DNA of 64,000 nt from positions 12,896,001 to 12,960,000 of the forward strand of contig NC_079878.1 of NCBI RefSeq assembly GCF_029227915.1, in the 5' to 3' direction. The notes beneath the pieces were generated by a model. That model did no database searches. It was not told the origin of the DNA and saw only the letters and a list, made by a program, of their open reading frames with translations. The number at the start of each line of letters is the position of its first letter. Within the stretch, counting starts at the first letter, position 1. Both the position numbers and the translations under genes were made by a program. This DNA is from Hydractinia symbiolongicarpus. Taxonomy: Eukaryota > Cnidaria > Hydrozoa > Anthoathecata > Hydractiniidae. Shown here piece after piece: positions 11,713-24,188 of this stretch.

Positions 11713-12575
11713 TTCATGCCAATGTATGGAGTAGCTAACTATGTATATTTTTTGTTGTCAAACGTCAATGCGCTGATAATTCTTCTTAACAAGTTCGACT
11801 TACCAATTTATTTATTTTATTTTTTTTAGCTTTGCTCTGTTTTTTTAGTTGTTGTTAGCTGTCATCAAAAAAAATAAAGTTGTTTTAACTCTAAGTAAAA
11901 AAATGAATAATTTTCGCATTTTTTACATCAGGAATTTTTGTCAAAAAATGTCGGGAAAAAAAAATTATTGAGTGGGCATCCTGCATATTCTTGTGAATTT
12001 CACAAAAAAATTTTTTAGCAATTCCACAAACATACTTAGTCTAGGGTGACCAGCACCCCTAAATCTTTTCAGTCAACTGTGTTCATTTGTTTGGATATAT
12101 AATCCCATAAAGTAATAATTCTCCAATCTAATCTAATGCATCTCTGCAATTAATTTGGGTTTCTGATGCAGCTATACAACATTGTTTTTATCGTGCTACT
12201 AAACAAGAAAGTAAAAAAGGGTGTCTATTCATTTAGTTATATTTCTTTAAGTATGAAATGTTTTACTAAAAACAACAGACAATTAAGTATTTTAGAATCG
12301 TTTTGCTGACTGACAACTTTTTGAATATTCAGTAAAAATATTAAATACGCAACATTTTCAATGTTATGCCAAATGAGCATATTGATGGCCATCGTTCAAA
12401 CGCTAGGAGATGCAGGCAAGGATGCCTTAAGTTATCCTGAGTATTTTATGATATTTTTTTTAGAAACGCTATAAGTCTTAAGCAGTCAAAGGCAATCTTA
12501 TATTTAAGGGAAATATTAACCTAAAAAGACATACGTGAATAACTTTTTTTTTTAGTTTAAAAATATTAACAAATC
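11713..12575. other. Intergenic between MRPS23 and METTL7-like 1
   Basis: 3' UTR of MRPS23, then AT-rich DNA. A polypyrimidine-AG site at about 12545-12555, just before the next ATG, suggests a non-coding first exon for the methyltransferase gene. Confidence 0.4.
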
Positions 12576-13466
12576 ATGTCATATGTACTGGCAGCTGCTA
12601 CAAGCGTTTTACAGTTAGACTTGGTTGATGAAGTCAAAGATTTTTTGTCATCAATTCCTGAGTTTTTTTCCACGATGAATTCTTACCTACCAGAAAATAA
12701 GTTTGTAAGAACTGTTATATATACTGCAGGGGGTTTCTCACTGATTCAGTTAGCACCATACCTGTTACGGCATACAGAAATATTTGACTATTATTATCGC
12801 CACATGGCTTACATTCACAGGAGCTGTCCCCAGATAAAAGAATGGAAGGAAGAACTATTGAAAGAGCTCAAAGAGAACACTGTTCACCTTCCCAAACTAA
12901 ACGATGATAAGCTGGTTATATTGGAGATAAATGCTGGAGGTGGTGCACATATGACGTATTATCCAAAAGGTGCTGTTGTCATAGCAACTGACATGGACGA
13001 ATCATATGGCGAGAAGCTGTTGCAGAATTTTGAAAGCGAGACTGGCAAGCCTTTGTTGGATCAAATCTCTTTGAATCGATTTATACACACAATTCCAGAA
13101 GAGCTTTTTAATGTACCAGACAATTCAGTTAGTGCTGTTGTATGTATCCATACATTATGTCAAGCTAGAGGACTGGACAGGGCTTTGTCGGAAATTAAAA
13201 GAGTTTTACTTCCAGGCGGACGTTTTTATTTTATCGAACATATACAAGTACCAAAGTTATTTAGTATGCAGTGGTTTCAACAAATACGATTCTTAGTTAC
13301 GTTTGCTATGGTTTCGTGCCATGTTGGAAGACCGACGCAGAAAGCTATTGAGAAAGCGGGATTTTCCGAAACAAAATGTGAAAAGTTTGATGCCGACTTT
13401 AGTAATGTGTTTAATAAACCTATTCATGCTTTGTCACCTCATATATATGGTTTTTGTGTCAAATAG
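12576..13466 (+). CDS. METTL7-type membrane-anchored methyltransferase, copy 1
   Basis: Class I S-adenosylmethionine-dependent methyltransferase of the METTL7/TMT1 family, whose vertebrate members sit on ER or lipid-droplet membranes and methylate thiols. The frame gives 296 residues without a coding intron. A hydrophobic segment at about residues 43-63 fits the N-terminal anchor. Motif I is at about residues 115-123 (LEINAGGG). An acidic segment (TDMDE) follows near 138, then CIHTLCQARG, and motif LLPGGRFYFIEH near 212-223. The protein ends SPHIYGFCVK, the hallmark family C-terminus. The usual motif I is closer to GCGTG, so NAGGG is unusual. It forms a tandem pair with the gene at 14815. Confidence 0.87.
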   Translation: MSYVLAAATSVLQLDLVDEVKDFLSSIPEFFSTMNSYLPENKFVRTVIYTAGGFSLIQLAPYLLRHTEIFDYYYRHMAYIHRSCPQIKEWKEELLKELKENTVHLPKLNDDKLVILEINAGGGAHMTYYPKGAVVIATDMDESYGEKLLQNFESETGKPLLDQISLNRFIHTIPEELFNVPDNSVSAVVCIHTLCQARGLDRALSEIKRVLLPGGRFYFIEHIQVPKLFSMQWFQQIRFLVTFAMVSCHVGRPTQKAIEKAGFSETKCEKFDADFSNVFNKPIHALSPHIYGFCVK

Positions 13467-14814
13467 AAATAAGAGGTGATTTTTTTAATATTTTTAGTTT
13501 ATCTAGCTTTGAAATACTTAAAGCTTACCTCACGTCTGGGAATCTATTTTTAAAAAAATAAATGCTTATTGGTTCTCAACTTTTTAAGTTCTTTCATGTT
13601 AAATCCACTTGTTTTGCGCAAAGGCTTCAAGTCAGATTTTAAATCGAAATGTCAATACACGTATCAGTTAATCTGGTGGGCAGTTCAATTTTTTATGTTG
13701 TTTCGAAAATCATTTAGCAATCCTTAAAACCAAAAACATACGTTACAATACGTTGTATATCTTAAATTTGAAATGCAGCCTTACACGAATATTTTTCATT
13801 ATTATAAAAACATTTTTTATTGGATGAAAACAGAACCACGGGCACACGTAAACTATATTAACCAACTTATAAGATAAATACCGCGCGTGATTTTGAAGCT
13901 CACAATCGGCGCGTCATTTATGAATATGCAATTAAAGAACCACTTTATTTGTTGCAGTGACGTTTTGTTTTAAGTAATTTATTAAGACATTTGAATATAA
14001 ATCTTTTTTTTTATTTTATTTTTATATTTTATTACTTATATCACAACGGAAGAGGAAGGCTAGGTTAAAAATTTGATCAATCTCCACTTTCTTGTTTGTC
14101 TTCTTTAGAACGTCTTAGTTTCAACTGGATGTGTTTTTTACATCTTTTCAGTCTAATATGTTCTAATTTGTGTTCTTCCAAAAATTAAGGATTTCTTGTG
14201 GTCAAATTTACGGATGATGATGAAAATCTTTAGGGAAGAATAACTGTTATAAAATAATTGTTTCTTAGTGATTCTGTACTCGCTTTTTTTTGTTCTTGTA
14301 ATCTATGCATAAAGTCATGTTAAACACGTTCTTTATGTCCTTAATTTTCAGCAAAATCTCAGCCTTCACGTTCATTTATACTAAGTTCTTTTGCACTATT
14401 ACAGACAAACACTGTCTATTCTGTTTTTTCTGTTCACGAGTCTAACAATTGGTTGTGTTAGGGGCGAAGAGGCGGTTAAGGGCGTTATGTGTGAAAGAAC
14501 AAGATTACAAACTTCATAACTTCTGTTATAATAAGTTTTCTGCACCTTGGCCTCTTATTATGCCGGTCTGTTACGGTCTACTACTTATTTTTTACTTATT
14601 TTTTATTAAATTTTAATAATTTTTTTATTAAATTTTAATAATTTTTTTATTAAATTCTGACGATACTACATAAAAATTATGGGCACAAGAAGCTGACGTA
14701 GTGGACACCGGCGAGGTAGTAACGACGCTTGGAAACTTCGCTAGTGTACGATTTTTTAAAATAATTGCTGAATTTATACTACATTTTTCGTTGTTTTGTA
14801 GACATAAAAAGAAA
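13467..14814. other. Intergenic between the two methyltransferase genes
   Basis: No gene seen. TTTTTTATTAAATTTTAATAA-type units repeat three times at about 14590-14660. A TTGTTTTGTAG acceptor lies 13 bp before the next ATG, indicating a 5' UTR intron. Confidence 0.5.
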
Positions 14815-15708
14815 ATGTCAAATGTTATTTTATCTGGTCTGACAACCATCACCACAATAAGTGTGTTTGATGGCTGGGACAATATTGCAGACATTTTATC
14901 AGATATCCGCAAGATTGGCTGTTGGTTTCATCGCTCGTTACCGGACAACAAATTCGTAAAAGTTGCCGTTTACGGTTTTGGTTCGCTGGTAGTTTTGCGT
15001 TCTTTACCGTTTGTTTTGAGACGGTCCTCATTCTTCTCATATTGTGAAAAAGAAATGATATATTTCCATCGCAGCAATAGCAATCCCGACGTTATTAGAT
15101 ACAAAGAAGAGTTGTTAAAAGAATTGAAAGACGAGGAGCACGGCTTGCCATTGCTTGAAGATGAAAAGTTGGTGATTTTGGAATTAAATGCTGGTGGTGG
15201 CACCAACTTGTCTTACTATCCCAAAGGTGCTTACTACATTGCCACTGACATCCATGAGGAATGTAAAGAACAGTTGGAGAACAACTTCTTTCTAGATAGC
15301 GACGAGGAGAATATAAAACTTAATCGGTTTATAAATACTATTCCAGAAGAACTAAACAGCGTTCCAGACAATTCAGTTTCTTGCGTCGTGTCCTTTCATG
15401 CTTTGTGTTCGGCAAGGGGTACTTTTAGAGCTTTGGAGGAAATTAAGCGGGTTTTAATGCCTGGAGGAAAGTTATATTTTATCGAGCATACAGCGGTAAC
15501 TGAAAGATGGACCGCTATGTGGGTTGCGCAGATAAACTTTAGACCGTCCATGTTCCTCGTGGGTTGTTGTATTAAAAATATTGGAAGTTACATCGAGAAT
15601 GTGGGCTTTTCTGAGGTGAATTACAAAAACACTTGGGTTGATATGAGTAAACTAATCGGTCCATTACGTTCTCTAGCTCCACATGTGTACGGCTATGCTG
15701 TGAAATAA
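14815..15708 (+). CDS. METTL7-type membrane-anchored methyltransferase, copy 2
   Basis: 297-residue paralogue of the gene at 12576 with the same architecture: hydrophobic stretch (KVAVYGFGSLVVLRSLPFVL), motif I LELNAGGGTN, acidic TDIHEE, LMPGGKLYFIEH and the C-terminal APHVYGYAVK. The frame is open further upstream to 14701, but the first ATG in a good context follows a probable splice acceptor (TTGTTTTGTAG), so 14815 is the chosen start. The two proteins share blocks throughout, such as IPEEL, VPDNSVS and EIKRVL. This indicates a local duplication with considerable divergence. Substrate is unknown. Confidence 0.87.
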   Translation: MSNVILSGLTTITTISVFDGWDNIADILSDIRKIGCWFHRSLPDNKFVKVAVYGFGSLVVLRSLPFVLRRSSFFSYCEKEMIYFHRSNSNPDVIRYKEELLKELKDEEHGLPLLEDEKLVILELNAGGGTNLSYYPKGAYYIATDIHEECKEQLENNFFLDSDEENIKLNRFINTIPEELNSVPDNSVSCVVSFHALCSARGTFRALEEIKRVLMPGGKLYFIEHTAVTERWTAMWVAQINFRPSMFLVGCCIKNIGSYIENVGFSEVNYKNTWVDMSKLIGPLRSLAPHVYGYAVK

Positions 15709-18700
15709 ATCTTGTGTATTCCATTGGTTGCGTGAAGAAGAATATAGATTGAAATTCTGTACGAAGCATGTCTTTTAGTAGCCATTTTTTTTAAGCTCAG
15801 CATTCCTAACTTAGGGCTTTCTTCATTTTAGCCAGTGTTATGTTATAAGAAAAACGCTTTTATGCAGAATTACCAATATGCAATGAAAAAAGCTCTTTTT
15901 GCATGTGAAGTTGTGTGCAGCTCAAAATATGGTAGCCTTTTCCGTAGAGTGCTTGTGATAAATTCCTAATAGATAAGAAATGTATTTTTGACTTATAGAA
16001 TATAGACTTGTTATATTTTGTATGCAATGTAGGTATAAAAATTAGAATTATTTTGTAAAATAAGATATCCAACAGGCGAGGTGTTTTTACATGCATTTTG
16101 ACAAAAACCTTTCAGCTCTTAATTGTCATTAGGCGATTTAGTAAGTAATTGATTGAGAATACATAGGCCGTGAATTATTGTAGAAATTATTGTAGAAATT
16201 GACAAAGCATTTTCCGAAAATATTTTTGTAGAAAAATTTAGCCTTTTAATCGCAATAAATTTCAGAAACATTTTAAGCCTGCTTGCATTTTTTGCGTGCA
16301 TTCAAACTGAGGAACGACGTTTTCGTGTTAAATTAACATGTTGCACTTGACTAAAGAGCATTTAATAAAAGCCTCGTTAATTTCTTGCAACAAGGTATTT
16401 AAATTCTGTTAACTGCTAACCAGAAATTTTATTTAGTGAAAAGAAAATTTGGCAGAATTTGAGAGATTTAATTTAGCAAAAAGGGAAAAAAATTGTAAAT
16501 TCTACTTACGTAAGCGGTAATCGACGCCGTAGGTTAAGTTTAACTGAAGTTTGGGGCGTTTAACCGACTATAGCTCTGTGAGCAAATCATTTTCCCGTCA
16601 AGCTCTGTCAAGTGGTGCAAATTATTTTTTTGAAGAGGTGACTAAAATTTCAATTGTACAAGGAGTTGGTTTTCATAACTCTGGTCTGCAAAATACCATA
16701 CTGCCACCTAGTTGGCCTGGAAACTGCATGAATTCATAAATACTATCTTGACTAAAAAACAGCATTGTCAATTTTTTAGCTTTAGGTAGCACTTTTTTAT
16801 TTGAATTTGAGATTATTCTTGTTTATTACCTGACTGTTAAGTATTGCGCCTTATTTCACAAAAGTAGGGAACTGGGAAACTCTCAAGATGACTGTCTTAT
16901 TCCAAACAAGGTTTTGATGTTGTAAAGCACAGTCAAAGGAAATAAAAAGAACTAAAAGTTAGCTACTTTGCTTAACTTTCAAACTTATGGAAAAGTAATT
17001 AATAACAATGGAAGGGTGGTGGCCACTCGTTTTCAGATAGAAAATTCCAAAACCCTTTCCAGTTTTCCGACCTTTCTACACTAATTTCGTTTAAAAAAGA
17101 AACGGTTGCAAATATAGTATTAGAATTAAGTAAAGAAAATTTCGCGAATTTTGGCTAATTTCGCGCTTATTCAGGGTCATTTATCGAGTAATATCGCGAA
17201 TATTTTTACTTTAGCTATTCATGTCAATAGATTTTAGAGGGTTTTTTTTTATTTTAATCTAAATTTCAAAGTTTTTAATGCTTTTGTTCAAATTCGGCGT
17301 TTTTTAGGTTTGTTAGACACCCTGTTACAAAAGTAACAATTCGCAAAAATTTATTCTTCAAAATCTAAAAAGGCTCATTCGCAAGTTTAGGTTCGCGGAA
17401 TGTAAAAAATAAAAAAAAAGAATTTTGCAACTTTTCATTTCCAGGAGATTTCTAGTGACGAGCTTTCAGGAGGCCAAATTAAATGCATCATAACAGGGCA
17501 GAAATCTTTATCTCATAAACTGGATATCCAAAAGAACCAAGCGTAATTTTAAGAATTTTTATGGTCTGGCAGACACGTAGTTGACAAAACACGTATAAAA
17601 TCTCTTGCAAAAAAATTAGTATCTATAAAGGTACACGGACGACTTAAGATTAAAGAGAAAAACATGTTAGAGGAACCATTTCTTCACTATCTCAAAAACC
17701 TGGAAAACTACAAAAAAACAAATAATTTATGCGTTTTAAAAACTTTCGAACGTACATGCAGTGTGCTTTAAAACAAATATGAAGTAATTACTGAAAAGTA
17801 AGAAAAAAAAAAAGAAACAAAGTTGTTTTAGAACTATGATAAATACTACTCGCTTAAGTTTTTAAAATTTGAATAACACTGTAACATAAAACTGGACAAT
17901 ACCAAATACAGTATCACATAGAAGTAAGATGTGACCACGACGTGCTAAAAAAGTTAGCAGAACACTTCACTCTACTCGACACAACACTCGACACCACAAA
18001 CTATATCTTTTTCTCTTAAAAATGAAATTTAAATAATGTTAATGAGAACGTCTAACACGAAACTTCTAAAACAATATATACTACCTGCCATCCAGTACCC
18101 ACTGTGCTCCGGTAAAAAAGCCTGTTGGTACAATACTACCGCAGGGCGGCTAAGAGAAGAAAACTTGGCGATCGGGACCTTTGGAATGCATTCATCATGT
18201 TCTTAGTTTTAACGAGTAACGGAAATAATGGGAAAAAATTTCTTTAAAATCGAGTCATCCTTCGTGAGGAAAAACCTACAAAAGCTGCAATATATGTTTA
18301 TATTCAATATCGATTACTTTGTCGCACGCATATCATTACTCAAAGTTTTAAAAGGAGTGACAAAAATATGTATTTAATTTGGTGTAGATTTAATTTACTA
18401 AAGGGTCAAATATTTTAAAATTAGCGTAACTAAATCTAAATTTGCCGTTTTTTGACACAATTCGCCTTTGTGTAAAATTACCGCCCAGCTAAAATTTCCC
18501 CTAAGATAGTCAAATTTAAAATTTAAAACCTAGAGAAAGAGAAACTCTGTCTTAATATTTTAGGAGGAATGCGATATTTATATAATTCTTATATAAATAT
18601 AAGCTGGAAAACTTTTAAATCTTTTAAGAAGGTAGCTAATTAGATCTTTTGGAATTATTAAGGAGACTTTGGGAGTAGAATGGCTATTCTGAATGGCAAT

Positions 18701-18782
18701 TAGAATGGTGATATAAACGTTTCTAACAATCACGTTAAAAAAATTCAATTTCATATTTCTCCTATAAAAAGCTGTGTTTGCA
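15709..18782. other. Intergenic between convergent genes
   Basis: Lies between METTL7-like 2 (+) and DNAJB11 (-). AT-rich with no gene recognised. Scattered TTTAATTTAGCAAA / TTTAATTTACTAAA motifs near 16440 and 18370 resemble the interior of the MITE at 4232 and may be old relatives. Confidence 0.4.
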
Positions 18783-21700
18783 TCACACTTGTAATCCGTT
18801 GTAAACAGTTTGTTTGGATGCTTGATTCAATAGAGTTTTTATGCCTAAATAAAAAGAAAATAAAGATGACAAATGTTACACAGCGTTTTTAATGAAAAAA
18901 CAACAACAAATATTTCGCGATTGTCTACAATCTCAGTAAACAATAAAAAGACGAAGGCAGATTTTTCGTCATTTTTCAAATATGGAAAAAACGTCAAACA
19001 GTCAATGCTCTTTAGCTGGCAGGCTACAAAGTCGCTTCTTTTGCACACACGTAGGCCAGGCAGCGTTTAAAATTGGCTAGTCACATTCTTTGGCACGTCT
19101 GCACAACGAAATAATTCAGAAATAGTCTACGCAATTACTTGTAGTGGAAAACTTCAAAAAAAGCTGTCTTGTCTTAACATATCTTGACCAACATTGTAGT
19201 AAGAACAAGAACGCATTTTAAAATAAAAAGGAAAAATATTTAGAACATCGGTTCGTGGTGCGTAGTGCAAAGAAAATATCTTACGGTAATCTTTAAGTGG
19301 CTGACTCTTTTTAAAAAAAATTATATTTTTCTACGTTTAGTGGTGAATTTGTCACCAAGCGCCTTTACTTCTTCATATTTATCAAATTTTATAATTATAA
19401 AGAAAACAAATAACAAAAGTGTTTTACAAGCTACTCATTCTACTATTTTGGTTTTCTGGAAAGCAAATATAACTGCACGTAAAATACTTACTATCTTTTT
19501 GCTCCTGTGTCAATTCACCTTTCGGGAAATTCACATCAAAAGTAATTACCAAATTTCCTTTTTTAGTGTTATCATTATAATTCGGCATGCCTTCATTCTT
19601 CTTCTTAATCTTTGCACCAGGCCATGTTACCTTATCACGATGTACGTTCACTTTATGACCATCCAAATGTGGAATTTCAATATCGAAACCAGTCAGCGCG
19701 TCTACTAAACTGATTGTCACGTTCGTGTATAAATCATCGCCACGACGTTCAAATATTTTATGTCTAGAAAATCAAGGGGCCTTAAAATGAGAGGTAGGGA
19801 TAGAATTTGGGTAGTTTTAGTGCTCACAAAAGCAAATTTAGTGCCAACTTTTACCTGGTTTACCTCTTTACATTTACACTTTAAAAAAAAATATGTAACA
19901 CAACAAAAATTACCCACAGCACTTACTTTAATTCTTTAATTTTAAATATAAGGTCCCCGGGTTCACCATCAATATGAGGCTCACCTATAAGAAAATAAAG
20001 AATGATGAAAAGATTAACATTTGTCGTTCGTTCATAACAACCACAACAGTAAATCTGACCAGTTTTACGACAGCCCTTAGCTGTAGTGCCTTAGTTTTTT
20101 AAGGTAGAACATAAAGCCTTTTAGAGGCTGGGGTATCTCAAAATTTTACCTTCGGCTACAAATGGGTATTCTTGTCCATCACTCATTCCTTGTTCAATTT
20201 CTATTTCCAAAACTTGATCTTTTATGACAAACTTTTTATTTGGACAGTCATCACACACTTCCTCTTGCATCATTTGGAAACGGCCGGGACCTAGTTGTGT
20301 AGTTCTCATCTCCATTCGACAGTTACATTTCCTTGTTCCGCTTGTCGTTTCGGCAACTGGCTTAGCTCTCAGAACCTTGAAGAATGATGATCAGAGTGAA
20401 ATTAAGTAAGTGTATACTAATTATTTTAATTTTGAAAGCTGTAACCAAACTTGCCAAATAAGTTCAGGCAGGCATACTTTATGAAAAGAAATTTGACAGT
20501 AAAATGTTTTTAGTTCCATTTTTTCTTCGTGAGGGCATTCAATCGCAAAAATAAACTCTGAATTTTGCATCAAAAACATTTCATAAATCTCAAAAATAAC
20601 TATTTAGGTCTCCAAAATATGTTTCACAATAAAAATTTTTCTCCTTCTCAATTTTTCCCTTAATTTGATAACATAATTTTACGTACGATCTACAAATTGT
20701 AAAATGTCATACTTGTGAAAAGTTTTGGCATTATGACCTTATTTAGCGGAAACTCTGATTAATACATAAAGATTTTTTTGCACCTCAACAAAGTCACCAG
20801 TATATAGCTCTTCTAATGTAACTTCTAAGTCCATAACAATATTTCCACCTTTCGGGACTTCATTTTGTCCCTGGCGTTGGTTACCACCACCAAAACCAAA
20901 CCCAAAACCACCAAAGAAACTAAAGAAAAAAAGAAAAACATTAAAAAAGTATGTTAAACCTTTATTTAAATTCTTTGCATTTGTTCTTTTTGATAAGAAT
21001 TGTTAGGCATAACATCTTAAAATAATATGCCTTTAAAACCATACGAAATTCCCTATAAAAGAACTTACGATTCAAATGGATCAAAACCACCACCATTGAA
21101 ACCACCCATCTTTTTAACACCATCTTCTCCGTGTTGATCATATGTTTTTCTTTTGTCCGTATCAGACAATACCTGTTAATAAATTAACAATCTATTGATT
21201 TATCATATTATCATTTATCATATTATATTTATAAAAAAGTTGGAAAAAATAATAAAATAAGCTACACAGTTAAATTTTTATAACAATAAGTTTTAATCTG
21301 TATGTGTATCTAACATGTTTGCTTAAGAAACAAGTCTATACCTTAGGCTTAGAAGGCTAAGTTTTAAGAAATTTTAGCAGGCTGAGAGATCTCGAACATT
21401 AAGAAACTTGTACACATAACAGAAAAAAACACATAAACATAGCAAATGTCATTTATATATATCAAAATTATCAAAAAAATTGTCAAAAAGCCTCGTCCAT
21501 AAAAAATTTTTCAGGGTCAAATTTTAAGAAACACTTAAAGTTGAAATTATCAAAACTTTAAGAAGCCCAAGGCTTAGCAAAATGCTTAGAATTTTTATAA
21601 AAAAGCGTATATAGGCATTATTCACATGCAACATTCGGCCTATGTAATAACTTGGACATATAGTTACAAAGTTATAACTTACTTCGTATGCTGCACCTAA

Positions 21701-21839
21701 ATCTTGAAACTTTTCTTGTGCTTGAGGATCATCAGTATTCTTGTCAGGATGCCATTTCATGGCAAGCTTTCTATATGCTTTTTTAATTTCACGAAGTGAT
21801 GCATCTCGTTTGACACCAAGTATTTTGTAGAAGTCCCTC
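18783..21839 (-). CDS. DNAJB11: DNAJB11 / ERdj3 ER-lumenal HSP40 (7 exons found)
   Basis: Type I-like J protein of the ER lumen and co-chaperone of BiP. Minus-strand exons with matching phases: 21839-21683, 21172-21069, 20919-20784, 20375-20150, 19984-19927, 19763-19492, 18844-18783; total about 337 residues. The J domain reads RDFYKILGV to WHPDKN, with HPD. Next come a Gly/Phe stretch (FGFGFGGGN), the Cys-rich insert CNCR ... CDDC typical of ERdj3, the block [12 protein letters not shown], then substrate-binding domains ([26 protein letters not shown]). The short last exon ends VYNGLQV, matching the family's conserved VYNGLQ end. The signal-peptide exon was not located: exon 2 starts after an acceptor (CCATTATAG) and needs two preceding bases. 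An in-frame ATG at 21862 lies in the intron and is not taken as the start. Confidence 0.93.
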
Positions 21840-23030
21840 CTATAATGGAACATGTAGCCCATGTTTTAAAACGAAATACAATCCTAAATCACTCCGATGT
21901 TATTGAATTTTTTAGAACACCATATTCCGCTTATATGTTTAAAAATTTAATTTAATTTCACAAGTTTTAAAATGAAAGTAATCTTCTCTAAATCAAAAAT
22001 GTGATTGTTTGCCTGGAAAAAAGCAACTTAGATTTTTTCCTTGTGACAAGAAGCTGTATTTGATATCACTTTCACTCTTATGTTCATGAAGAAATGTGTT
22101 GCTTTAATTGTCTTCCGTTTCCGTAGAACCAAAAATCCTTTACGTCAAGATGTTGTAAGATATAATGCAAACATTACGTTGAGGATGTAAATATATATAT
22201 GATTCACAAGATTTATTATTTAAAAGTTTATCAGCTAGTTCGAACTTGTCATATTAGAACAATTTAAGTAATTTTAATATATACTTCAGATTATTTTGAT
22301 ATTGTTGTATTACCTTTTCCAAAAGCAAATTTTGTTAGCTACAGTAGTTTTACATTTCAACTCATATTCTGTATGCTTTACAGAATTTCTACTGTATAAG
22401 ATTTACATTCTTCTGCTCTATTGTAAAACTTAACGCCCTTTTGAATAGGCCCATTTAATGAGCCAGGGCTGGTAGCACTGGCAGGGAGTGCAGCTGATAA
22501 TTTTTTTATAATGGCAATCAGTTAATTCCCACAAACTTTTGTTTCCTGTTTTTAAAAACAATTTTCACTAATTTTTCTTTTTTGATTTACACAGAACTAC
22601 GCATATAATTTTGTGTAAAATTTAACTTCAGCAGTCTTTACTTTATGTTTTCTGTGTTTTCATCAAATTCACGACTTATCCCAAAAATTAATTAATATAA
22701 TTTTTTTTCTGAATTTTCCAAAAGGCTGTTAACACAAAAATTCTGTCTTTTTTGGCAAAAAATATTTGCTGATGGCCCCTAAATTTAGGAATTCACACTT
22801 TTTAAACAGGTTTGTCAGTCAGTAGGCTACAGCGGCCTTGTTCTGTCCAATCTTGGAACGCGTCTGTGTTAAGACTGACCTGGCCAATCTTTGGACAGTG
22901 ACAAATTAGCGGCTGGTTTTAAGACAGGCCTGTGGAATCTATGACACACATGCACAATCTTAGAACGCCTGGAGAAGGCCAGTAGAACTGTTCTGCCCAA
23001 TCTTAGAACTTGCCCGTCTTAAGACTGGCC
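21840..23030. other. Region upstream of DNAJB11
   Basis: Should hold, or lie before, the missing signal-peptide exon; none was recognised. At 22820-23030 degenerate units resembling CCAATCTTAGAAC ... TTAAGACTGGCC repeat three or four times. Confidence 0.4.
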
Positions 23031-23236
23031 AGATAGATAGATGTGCATATTTTACATGACTAGCCTCACAAATATCGAGGAATATACCCTGTCTATTATT
23101 TCCAGGAGGTCCCATGGCTTAGATGGAGAGTCCTAGAGTATTAAATGCTCATTTTGAGCTATGCAGACCCAATTAGGGCCCACGCTTTACTAGACAACTC
23201 CCGGCAACATCCAACGACCCACACAGTGTGCCATCC
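23031..23236 (-). repeat. tRNA-derived SINE, truncated
   Basis: Same family as 25495-25837. It has the GATA-type tail at the left (AGATAGATAGATG) and the 3' body. It lacks the tRNA-like head, breaking off after CACACAGTGTGCCAT. Confidence 0.8.
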
Positions 23237-24188
23237 CAGTCTCAGTCATGAATGGCGTGCGATCGCATGCGCATGCCTCCGCACACGCCATGTGAAATTC
23301 GGGCGTGCTCTTTATCACACGCCTCGTTCTACTTCGTACACACGCCAAGCAGAACTGAGCTATTTTAAAGTAATCCCTTACCCAAACTTTACCCAATACA
23401 TAATTGTTCTTCCGCGTTATAATGTATCTCTAAAATGTATTTCTATTAAATACCCACCTTCATTAAAATTGCTGATGTGAGATACATTTCAAATGTTTTG
23501 CGTCATCATTGTCTCGACAATATTTTTTTTGTTTTTCAGCTAGCAAAAAATTTCTTCATTACCCTTGTATTGATCTCCTTAAGACGATGACAAATGGAAA
23601 TTCTATTTACGAACTGAAGGTCAGGGCTTTATTAAGTTGAATATCGCATAAGTCGCCGGTGACATGCTTCAAAAATGCTTGTCACAGGCACAGTTTAATG
23701 CAAAGCAGAACTGTACAGGAAACTCAATTGAGAGTCTTCGCAGAACATTTCTTCTCACAAAACCGAGGGCAGGGCTTACTTATTGCCTGCTGTGTCGTGT
23801 GGGAGAGAGAACTTCTGGATTTCTTTTTAATACGATATACATTCTTGTCGATCATTATTACGAATCGAAAGGCACCGCAATTTTTCTGCTGCTTGAATAA
23901 TTTTAGTTAGTGACATGTTTATTTTATGTTTACTTTCTTTTTCTTTTTTCGTGAGTTGTATTAATAAATTTATTTGATCCATCAGTTTCGAATGAAATAA
24001 ACCACCCGTCGATCAAAGATCAAATAACCTTTTTGTGTGACGTGAAAAAAATAGGTGAGAAAAATGCAGCATAACATGTGTACCTCAATCAAGCAAAAGA
24101 CATTCTAATTGAACGTTGGCGGATCATACGCTATGTACAAATAAATTAGTTTTGAAGTTAAGCATACGTTAAGCATAATTTCAGGCCA
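23237..24188. other. Intergenic, nothing recognised
   Basis: No gene or clear repeat boundary seen. The short open frames show no family likeness. Confidence 0.4.

Noticed and set aside
14701-14814. N-terminal extension of METTL7-like copy 2 back to 14701
   Set aside because: No ATG supports it, and a polypyrimidine-AG acceptor separates it from the ATG at 14815, which aligns with the start of copy 1.
21524-21862. DNAJB11 starting at the ATG at 21862 ([16 protein letters not shown])
   Set aside because: A splice acceptor (CCATTATAG) sits immediately before the conserved block, the extra residues are not a signal peptide, and the family has an upstream signal-peptide exon.
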